NCBI GenBank assembly: GCA_004431415.1
Contig: QPMI01000512.1
Span: 1-60,917 of the forward strand
Length of the DNA: 60,917 bases
DNA from: Cyanophora paradoxa
Taxonomy: Eukaryota > Glaucocystophyceae > Cyanophorales > Cyanophoraceae
Direction: 5' to 3'
Positions 19,738-28,314 of this stretch are shown piece after piece. A program made the translations under genes and the position numbers. The notes under the pieces were generated by a model that saw only the letters and a list, made by a program, of their open reading frames with translations, was not told the origin of the DNA and searched no databases. Numbering within the stretch: the stretch's first letter is position 1; each line of letters begins with the position of its first letter.

Positions 19738-22700
19738 ATGCCCCGCCAAACTAATCGCCTTATAAAAGAGAAAAAAGACGAAATATTAGGCTTGTTAGGT
19801 AGTCTTTTAGTCACTGGCGAGATCACCGAAGCCGAATACGATCGGAGGGCGGCGATCTTAGATCGAAAACCCCGCTTAGCTAACCTTGGAAATATTGCCG
19901 ACGAGCTCTATAATCGCCTGGAAAATGTGGAGCGCTTCTATACCGAAGGGCGGCGCTTAGCCGTCATAGAACCCGATGAGGAAGACGGTTTTGCAATGAA
20001 TAAAGCATACGCCTGGTATAGCTATAAGGCGGATGAACAGATAATCGTAGATCCGGTGGAATTTCTCACTACCATCGCTGCAAACCTGCCTGGGCGGCTG
20101 AAAGAACGGCTGGACGAGCTTAAAGCTATTAAGGTGCGCCTTACTTTCATCTGCCGATATGTAAAAGTGAGTGATCCTAACGTTTTTATCACTAAACACA
20201 TTTATAGCGATTATTTCGTAATCACAAGGTCGCGCAATATTCTCACTGAGTTAGTGGGTGTAGCTCAGCAAATGAATGAACAGATGATACAGGTCGACAG
20301 CTATCGGCTCAGTAAATTAGATAAGCTACATGTCGTCGTTTTATCATATGCGCCGATGGGCGGTTGCTACATTGAGACCCCGAATGGATTGGATTAAAGC
20401 GAGCCACAGTAAATATTAAGAATATCGATGGTCACGACTGCTTTAATTACGCTATCCTCGCATGGCTGCACAGAAACGACATAAACAGACACAAACGTAA
20501 TGATCCGTTCCAATATAGGCGGTGGATGACTGAGCTGGACTTCTCAGGCATTAATTTCCCGGTGGCTTGCGATGCTGCATTAATAGATCGTTTCGAGGAC
20601 AATAATCCCGAGCTGTCAATTAATATATATGGCGCCGACAATGCGACCCAAACCTTTTATCCACTGCACATGTCAAGTAATCCGCGTCGTAAATCGAAGG
20701 TAAACCTGCTGCTGATCGAGGACGCAAACGGACAGGGTCACTATATTACGATTATGTCACTGAGCCGCCTATTAAAGACCACCTTTGATAAAGCAAACGA
20801 CGGGCGCATTTTCTACTGCGAAACCTGCTTGTCCCGGTTTAGATCACAGGAGAAACTCGATAGCCACACCGACTCTAATCGCTGTATCGATTGGCGGCTG
20901 AGTAAAGGTAAATGCCCGGAGCCCGGAAGCTTTATTACTTTCGGACTGCAACACCTAAGGAAAATGGTGTGGCTTCCTACTGTCTGCTACTGCAAGGTAG
21001 AGATGGAGTCGGTGCCGGTTCCTAATGAACCAAATCGAACCAAGCGAGAGGTAAAGTCGGTGGCACTTAATGTAGTTATGGGCTCGCATGTTGAAAATCA
21101 CGAATTCGAGGGCGTGGATCCGCTGGGTCAGATGTTTACCACGTTAGGGGAACTGTGCCGCGAGATGTTTAATACCCTATTTACTAATACACCTATGATT
21201 CCGCTCACAGAGGCGCAAAAGCAAGCCTATAAAATCACCAAACACTGCTATATATGCAATCAGCGATTTACCCACGAAAACTTCCCTGTGCGCGATCACT
21301 GTCACCAAAGCGGCGATTATATAGGGAAAGCTTGCCGAAAATGCAATTTACACAGGCGGATCTCAAAGCAAACGAAAGTAGCCGTGGTCATTGATCGGAT
21401 GGACGAGTGCGGGCATGCTATATTCAGGAAAATCGCACAGCAAGACGACAAGCTGCGGGTCGAGATCCTAAGTAAGAATTTCGACGAGTATCTCTCTTTA
21501 CAGTGGGGACTTTACAAGTTTATAGACGCCTCGAATTTCATGGATTTTCAGGCGTCCGATGTTAATGATCTCATGGTAAAATTCGGTAAATTCAGCATGC
21601 TCGCCCATGAGCAATACGGACTGGATCCCACGCATTATGTGAGCGCACCGGGACTATCGTGGGACGCGATGTTAAAGCATACGAGGGTCGCAATAGAACA
21701 GATCAGCGATGCGGATCAATACGAATTTATTGAGCGGGCAATTAGGGGCGGCTTTGCGACCATGCCCACACGATATGCCGATGCTAATAGCGAGGATAAA
21801 CATATAGTGCTATTGGATGCGAATAATCTATATGGCTATGCGCTAAGTCAGCCTTTACCGGTCGGGGACTATCGCTGGGACGACACGAGCACAGCTTTTA
21901 CCGAGGTTGTAGGGCGGAGTGCATTTATAGAGGTCGACCTTGCGTATCCGGACTATTTAAAGGGCGACCATCGCGATTTCCCGCTGATCGTGAGTAAAGA
22001 GGTAATTACTGCGGACATGCTCGGGAAATATCAGCGTGGGCTTTTGGAGATTAGCGGCGAGAAGCTCAGTAAAGATCCGAAGCTGATCGCCTCGTTTACT
22101 CCGAAATATAATTACGTGGTGTCTCAGCCGATGCTGCTCTATATGGTAAAAAAGGGGATCGTAGTTACTAAGATCCACCGTGTGCTCTCGTTTGCAACCG
22201 CTGCATTTATGAAGCCCTATATAGATCTGAACACGAAGCTGCGAAAGGAAGCCCGGAATAAATTCGAGAGCGACTTCTTTAAATTAATGAACAATGCTAT
22301 TTACGGTAAATGCCTGGAATCGTGTCGAGGGCGCTCAGTGGTAAAGATCGCGAATAGCACGAAGCTGTTTAAGAAATACGCCGCGAGCCCACTGGTAAAA
22401 GCGACGAATGTATTAAACGAAAGCGCTGTTGCATTCGAAATGTATAGTAAACACGTAAAACTCGATAAACCGGTGGCTATTGGCGCTTATGTGCTGGATG
22501 CCGCGAAGCTGCATAATTATAGCTTCTTTTACGACGTGATCCGACCCACCTGGTCGCAAGCTCAGCTGCTGTTCCACGATACCGACTCGTTCTGTCTGTA
22601 TATAGAGAGCGCGAATCTGGAAGCGGGCATGCGAGAGATCAGCCCTCATTTAGATTGCCCTTATAGCCCCGAGAACCGGATGGTTCCCGGTAAATATAAA

Positions 22701-23000
22701 AATGAGATGCCCGACGTCAAGATAGTGGAGTATGTGGGGCTGCGACCGAAGCTATATGCTTTCCGCACTGAGAGCTACGACAAGGTAAAAATGAGCGGGA
22801 CAGCCTCGAAAGAGGTGCATTTCGACGACTTTAAGCGCTGCCTATTTGACGGGATCACAAAAACAGTAACAGTAGTAAACAAGCAACGGCGATGCCACCA
22901 CTTATATGATTTGGAGAGCAAGCGGATAGCGCTGACCCAATTCGATGGCAAGCGCTGCATATCAGGCGACGGCATACATAGCCTTCCATTCGGCTGTTAG
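19738..23000 (+). CDS. Protein-primed family B DNA polymerase (Polinton type), one frameshift
   Basis: One indel at the TAA 20395-20397 separates the first 219 codons from the rest. Reading on from 20394 continues a typical Polinton polymerase N-terminus (LKRATVNIKNIDGHDCFNY). An embedded zinc/HNH-like module follows (CYICNQRF...VRDHCH...ACRKCNLH), like endonuclease VII modules seen in Polinton polymerases. Polymerase motifs are intact: LLDANNLYGYALSQ (A), KLMNNAIYGKCLE (B), FHDTDSFCLY (C) and LRPKLYAF (KxY). The C-terminus DGIHSLPFG is the natural end of the family. It replicates linear DNA from a protein primer. Confidence 0.85.
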
Positions 23001-23372
23001 TCGTCTATCTTATCATGCGTTCTTTTTCTTGGTTTGCGCTCTAATTGAAGGAGCTGTCGCCTTAGGATATGTAAAAGCCATATGCACTTTAATCCGGGGT
23101 CGTCAGGGTCGATTAGGAAGTAATTGGGGATCGGGTGCGCGTCCCATATCGGGGCGTCCATTTTACTGTTTACTGCGCCTTTTTTATTGCGCGTTTTACA
23201 GTATTTACTTGTAAAGTTTACAACAATTGTGAAAATCTTGACAATAAACGCTCAGGTAGCCTGATTTTATTGACAGTAAACGTGAGAATCTCACCGCGGA
23301 TCGTCAAAAATTGAAAGCCCCGTGGGCAACGCAAAATGATTTAAGGAGAACGCGCTACATTTAGGCAACAGG
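23001..23372. other. Non-coding stretch between polymerase and 23404 gene
   Basis: No supportable frame. It contains an inverted-looking pair of TTTACTG/CAGTAAA strings and TTTATTGACAGTAAACG near 23268, but nothing I can name. Confidence 0.4.
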
Positions 23373-23398
23373 AAAATATTTTCTCAGCTTAAAGTAAA
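23373..23398 (+). promoter_or_regulatory. Element 1 promoter motif before 23404 gene
   Basis: AAAATATTTTCTCAGCTTA then AAGTAAA, five bases before ATG 23404. One base differs from the primase copy in the first 19. Confidence 0.6.
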
Positions 23399-23403
23399 AG
23401 GCA

Positions 23404-24009
23404 ATGGCTTATCGCTTTAATGGTAACCCTATCATTAGTTTCCCTCTCTCTGAAATGTCATTAAACATGGTGGAACTGTTAGATGTCATTTTCTCCTTTG
23501 ATAGTGAGCATGTTCAATTCTCATTTGTGAATACATACATTCGTAGAGAAGATGTGAAGTCGATTGGCTTCTTCATTGAAGAACCGCATAAAATAGTAAT
23601 CCGATCATCAGATAACGTATTCGCTTATGTTAAAGCCACTGGGAACCCTTACAGATATAGGTATAATATCATCCTGGTCGATGATGATACAGGAGGATAT
23701 TTACCTGTTGTGGATTTCTGGGGTCATGTTAGATGCACTCAGTATAGCATGGTAGATGTAGTGAGAGCCATGAAGCGTGAGCATGAACAACAACCGATCG
23801 ACATTCTATATTTCCATGTTAAACGCGATCTGTCCAAATATCATCGGAAATTCGAAGAGCATGGAATTAATATTACACGCCGCACAACGTTGCGTAAATT
23901 CTTAAAAGATAATGGAGCGAAGTGGAGTCGTAACAGCCACATGTGGTATATAAATGGAGCCAACCGAAATGGTGTCGTTGCTAATATCTTCTTCTCTGAT
24001 TTACCGTAA
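23404..24009 (+). CDS. Hypothetical protein (201 aa)
   Basis: Intact, with a promoter motif directly upstream. It has an even mix of strands and helices, no membrane segment and no Cys cluster. The C-terminal 60 residues are basic with aromatic residues (KFLKDNGAKWSRNSHMWYING), which could bind nucleic acid. It sits between the polymerase and integrase of Element 1. I do not recognise it, and no counterpart was found in Element 2. Confidence 0.6.
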   Translation: MAYRFNGNPIISFPLSEMSLNMVELLDVIFSFDSEHVQFSFVNTYIRREDVKSIGFFIEEPHKIVIRSSDNVFAYVKATGNPYRYRYNIILVDDDTGGYLPVVDFWGHVRCTQYSMVDVVRAMKREHEQQPIDILYFHVKRDLSKYHRKFEEHGINITRRTTLRKFLKDNGAKWSRNSHMWYINGANRNGVVANIFFSDLP

Positions 24010-24033
24010 ACAAACAAAACCTTCTATTGCCTC

Positions 24034-25515
24034 GTGCATGTAAAATGTTACATTGATCTTTTTTATTGTCTGATGACAAGGATGTCAAGACCGCCAATAG
24101 TAAGACGATCGCAAGATTTAGAGGGGAGCACATTGCCGATCCCCGTGCCGAAAGAGAATAAAGAGAGCCGCATAGTAAAGCGGTCTGATTTAAAGGCTTT
24201 GGTGCCCCGCGACGTGCCCGTAGCCCTTGCTGTCCCGGAGCAATCGAAAATCGCGCGTAAATTCTACGATCCGCAAACCGGTTTCAAAGGGATCACTAAG
24301 CTACGGCAAGAGCTGCCCAATGAGAATTATAAGAAATTGCAAGAGTGGTATAGCCGGCAAGAGGTCGTTCAGATTAATGCGCCGCACCTATCCCGCAAAC
24401 GAGACCCTGCTATACCGATCCGACAGCCTCTCGATACCTACGTAATTGATCTGCTATTCTTTCCCGCTTACTCGAAGTATAATGATAATTACAGTGCTTT
24501 TCTCACGGCTATGGAGAACACATTACGGGTCGGGTTCATTATCCCGATGCGGGAGAAGTCCGCGGCGTCGACCTTAGCCGCCTTTATACAGCTGCAAAAT
24601 AAGGCGCCGAGACCAATTTTCAAAGTGCAAAGCGATGCGGGAAGCGAATTCCGCAATGATATTATGCGCAAATATTTCGAGAATCAGTTTATCGAGCATC
24701 AGATAGCGGACACAGCCGACCATCGCGCGCAAGGGCGCATAGAAGCATTTAACAAGCAAATGCGGCGGCTGATCACGAGCTACTGCATCGCGAATAATAC
24801 GGCGCGATTTATAGATGTCCTTTCGTCTCTGGAATATAATTATAATAATACGGTGCACTCTGCGACCGGCTATATGCCCGCCGAGACCAACGAGAGTCAC
24901 TATAAGCTTATAGTGCAAAAAGAAGATGCGAAATTCAAGAAATCGATAGCTTATTTGGATCAGATTCAGCCGGGCATGTCAGTAAGGCTACGGATCGAGA
25001 AGACGCCATTCGCTAAGGGCGGTAACAATTGGAGCCGAATCGTATATACTGTCGCCGCGCGCGAGGGCTATAAGTTTATGCTAACTGATCCGGACGGCAA
25101 TCGCGTAGAGGGTCGCTTTGCCTTCCACGAGCTATTGCCTGTCCAAGCTGTGGATTACCTAATGGCGCCCACAGTAGATGCATTAGAAGCGGCAAAGGAC
25201 GAGGCGCGGGTCGATGCGCAATTGCGTAGAGAGGGCATAGAAGCCGCCGCGGCTGTGCCGCAAGGCACTCTATTAGAAGATCGCGTGCAAAAAGAGAAAC
25301 GCGTAAATAAAGAATTACAGCGGCTAGTAACAGCCGCCGAGCCTAAGCTATCCGGCGGCGTGAATAGCCAACGATGGTATAAGTCGTTCTCTAATCAAAC
25401 TGAGAGCTATAAAGCGCCGGAAACCAAAGCTACATTAAGAAGTAGTAGAAAAGTAGCAACGGTAGCGCCGGTAGCTAATGGCGATCGAAAAGCGACTTTG
25501 AGACCACGAAAGTAG
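24034..25515 (+). CDS. Retroviral-like (rve) DDE integrase of Element 1
   Basis: Intact 493 codons; an in-frame ATG at 24073 or 24082 (MSRPPIVRR) is a likelier start. The catalytic triad is complete: Asp 139 in TYVIDLLFF, Asp 201 in VQSDAGSEF and Glu 237 in GRIEAFNKQ, a D,D-35-E spacing. A beta-barrel-like domain follows (GMSVRLRIEKTPFAKG), then an Ala/Glu-rich and basic tail. It is much diverged from the Element 2 integrase. It is the last gene before a long non-coding region, as expected near an element end, but I could not find the matching terminal repeat. Confidence 0.85.
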   Translation: MHVKCYIDLFYCLMTRMSRPPIVRRSQDLEGSTLPIPVPKENKESRIVKRSDLKALVPRDVPVALAVPEQSKIARKFYDPQTGFKGITKLRQELPNENYKKLQEWYSRQEVVQINAPHLSRKRDPAIPIRQPLDTYVIDLLFFPAYSKYNDNYSAFLTAMENTLRVGFIIPMREKSAASTLAAFIQLQNKAPRPIFKVQSDAGSEFRNDIMRKYFENQFIEHQIADTADHRAQGRIEAFNKQMRRLITSYCIANNTARFIDVLSSLEYNYNNTVHSATGYMPAETNESHYKLIVQKEDAKFKKSIAYLDQIQPGMSVRLRIEKTPFAKGGNNWSRIVYTVAAREGYKFMLTDPDGNRVEGRFAFHELLPVQAVDYLMAPTVDALEAAKDEARVDAQLRREGIEAAAAVPQGTLLEDRVQKEKRVNKELQRLVTAAEPKLSGGVNSQRWYKSFSNQTESYKAPETKATLRSSRKVATVAPVANGDRKATLRPRK

Positions 25516-26318
25516 TAGGCGCCGCGGTGCTTTCGTAGCCGCCAAATCGCGCCCTTTGCGAATCAGACCGCGCCGCTTTGTAGTAGCGTAGAACTACTCT
25601 ATACGCGCACGGTTGCAAAGTATGACTAGTGGAGCCTCATGGGAACGCGCGCCGGCTCTCAGAATGTAGCGGACACCTCGATTTTCGGGCACTTGTGCCT
25701 ATGGCGAATTTGCACTTCTTGCCACGGTTGAGTTAGCTAGTCAAACTAGCACCAACATGCCCGGAAGCAAGTTACGAGCACGTAGCAATTGAGAGCGCGC
25801 CGAGATCGGCTTGCTGTCCAAAGTTATGCCCGGAAAACGAAAGGGGGGGTCTCCGCGAAGTCGCGATCGCCGGTGTTATCGAGTCGGGACTCGGGACTCG
25901 GGACTCGGGGCTCGGGACTCGGGACTCCAACTTTGCAACTTAAAATGCAACTGGCAAGTGTCATACTATGATAGTATAGGCTACCGCCGACCGCCGAGTT
26001 GGCTCAGCGGCTCACCGAGTCACTGGGAGTCAGAGGCTTAGAGCCCCGCGATCGCATTTTTAAAAACTATGCATTTTACACATTATTTTTTGAGCCTATG
26101 AAACTTATATGGACGTGCTAGCCTCGTTAAGACGGTCACGGCGCTATTTTCAGTTTTGCAGGGTGATGAGCTGGTGATGAGATACAAGCGTTTGACGATT
26201 TCCATCGAAAATCGGTGTTTTGGTATCCCCCCTTTCGCTTTTCCCGTATGCCCCCTTTCGCCGATTGAATTGTGTGCGTTTTTGATTGGACACCGTAACC
26301 TGAGCACGCTTTATTATA
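25516..26318. other. Non-coding region after the integrase
   Basis: Composition shifts to mixed GC. No convincing gene. It contains a 10-bp tandem array at 25876-25928 and is otherwise unremarkable. A terminal repeat of Element 1 would be expected here, but its partner lies outside the window. Confidence 0.4.
25876..25928 (+). repeat. Short tandem array of GGGACTC-type units
   Basis: About five units of roughly ten bases reading GGACTCGGGACTCGGG. The string GGACTCGGGACTCGG also occurs in the repeats at 48.1-49.5 kb, possibly by chance. Confidence 0.6.
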
Positions 26319-26622
26319 GCCAATCCTGATCCTGTCAGCCTGTCCTCAGCCAATCCCGATCCTGTCAGCCTGTCATCAGCCAATCCTGATCCTGTCAGCC
26401 TATACTATCAGCCGATACTATCACCCTGTCAGCCTATACTATCAGCCTGTCAGCCTATACTATCAGCCTGTCAGCCTATACTATCAGCCTGTCAGCCTAT
26501 ACTATCAGCCTGTCAGCCTATACTATCACCCTGTCAGCCTATACTATCACCCTGTCAGCCTACTGTCAGTCTACTGTCAGCCTACTATCAGCCTACTCTC
26601 AGCCTACTGTCAGCCTACTATC
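26319..26622 (+). repeat. Tandem repeat array (30-, 20- and 10-bp units)
   Basis: Starts with units of about 30 bases (AGCCAATCCTGATCCTGTC), passes into 20-base units (CTGTCAGCCTATACTATCAG, about seven copies), then 10-base units (AGCCTACTGTC). It behaves like an ordinary minisatellite; no coding potential. Confidence 0.8.
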
Positions 26623-27039
26623 GATGATCTCTTATCACATTACGATCAGCCATAACAGCTAATTTATCACATTACGATCAGACAACGTAAAAATACTACG
26701 CTATCGCATGCTATATGTTTTCGGAATCGCCGCGATGTGATGACCCCGAATATGTCGGTGACGCCGGTGTATATATGTATATGTCGTGATATGCGAAAAA
26801 AAACAAAAAAAACACAAAAAAGCAAAGTTGTGCGGGATCACACACACGGAGGTGCGGACATATATACGAAATATATACATGACTAAATCGTTATTGTTTT
26901 CATAGAACTCGCATGTAGTTTGCATGTATCTTGCATAGTGGGCGGGGCGCACTTATCCCCTTCGTATCCACTTCGTATCCACTTCATATCCACTTTGTGT
27001 TCACTAAATTATATCGCACTGATTCAGTTTGCATTTTGC
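26623..27039. other. AT-rich non-coding DNA
   Basis: No supportable gene. Purine-rich and A-rich tracts near 26800 and repeated TATCCACTTC strings near 26960. Confidence 0.4.
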
Positions 27040-27269
27040 CCCCACCCTACACCCCACCCTATACTACAATCTCGTTATTTCTATACATATTTACTATCTA
27101 ATTTAATAGAGTTTATACATTGAAATAAGTGAGGTGTATCGATAAGTAATACAGGGTGGGGAGGGTGGGGTTGGGTGGGGTCTTTTTTGCCCAAAAATAT
27201 TTGACCCCCAAAAATTTAAGGGATTCAAAAAAATGCCCCACCTCACCCCACTTACCCCACCCTATCGAA
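27040..27269 (+). repeat. G/C-tract repeat, copy R2
   Basis: Same three-part layout as R1. The G-tract (GGGTGGGGAGGGTGGGG) is identical to R1, while R3 and R4 carry TAAG in its place, so R1 and R2 are closest. Confidence 0.75.
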
Positions 27270-27520
27270 GTCCGCACGATATCATAGTAGGCTACATCGG
27301 GATTGCGATCATATCACAGTGTATACAGTGAGGGTGGTGCCCCACTTTCTCACCCCACCCTATCGATTCGCGATTCAGGGATCGCGAAATATACAGCACA
27401 TGATACTTGTTTTTCTTAGTGATCGCGCCGTTCTAATACGATCTGAATATATCATATCTCGTCGGTATCACGTCGGTTCAATATCGTAATTATTAAATGG
27501 TTGGCTGATACCACTTTCAC

Positions 27521-27738
27521 ACCCCACCCTCACACCCCACCCGGTATTAATTTAACATACATAATCTCTATACTTTATACATTAATTACATTGAAATCAA
27601 TCATAAATATAATAAAAGATACAGGGTGGGGTAAGTGGGGTTGGGTGGGGTCTTTTTTGACCAAGAATTTTTGAGGGGAATTATTTTAGGGAATTCAAAA
27701 AAATGCCCCACCTCACCCACCCGCCCCACCCTATCGAA
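27521..27738 (+). repeat. G/C-tract repeat, copy R3
   Basis: Layout as R1. G-tract reads GGGTGGGGTAAGTGGGG. Its AT-rich part (GGTATTAATTTAACATAC) is nearly that of R4. A shorter partial copy lies at about 27320-27366. Confidence 0.75.
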
Positions 27739-27837
27739 GTTATCGAAGTCCGATAAGTATCAAACCGGAAGTAAAAATAACACATCATGATTTTATGTGT
27801 GCCATCTTAGATTGGACTACCATACCGATACCACTCA

Positions 27838-28059
27838 CACCCCACCCTCACACCCCACCCAGTATTAATTTAACATACTCAATCATACATATTTATATTT
27901 AAATTACATTGAAATCAATCATAGATAAAGAGAATAATACAGGGTGGGGTAAGTGGGGTTGGGTGGGGTCTTTTTTGACCAAGAATTTTTGGGAGTGAAA
28001 CATTTTAGGGAATTCAAAAAAATGCCCCACCTCACCCCACCCGCCCCACCCTATCGAAG
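27838..28059 (+). repeat. G/C-tract repeat, copy R4
   Basis: Nearly identical to R3, which ends about 100 bases before it, suggesting local duplication. Confidence 0.75.
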
Positions 28060-28314
28060 CTACGTAGGTGATACACATGACTATATGAGGCGCGTCCCAA
28101 GCAGCACATTGTAGTTGTTTTAGATACACATCGCGCATCGTAAACACATATCGGCTATATCGCGATTACATATTATATATACATATTTTACAAAGATTCC
28201 ACGATACTTATATTATTTTTATTGATTCATTTACGAACTACCGATAGAATACATATCACATATCGATATACACTATGATAAAAATGCTAATATCTTTATA
28301 TAACTTATAGTAAC
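28060..28314. other. AT-rich non-coding DNA up to the compositional junction
   Basis: Rich in TATATAT and CACATAT strings. No gene. It runs directly into the left arm of the palindrome. Confidence 0.4.

Noticed and set aside
20380-20400. Programmed -1 frameshift in the DNA polymerase gene
   Set aside because: The frame change is real, but the bases (GGATTGGATTAAAGC) do not form a standard slippery heptamer, and similar indels occur in other genes nearby.
25876-25928. Relationship between the GGGACTC array and the 48-49.5 kb repeats
   Set aside because: Only a short low-complexity string is shared; no longer match supports common origin.
26319-26622. CRISPR-like array
   Set aside because: Units are contiguous with no unique spacers, their length changes along the array, and there are no cas genes; a minisatellite fits.
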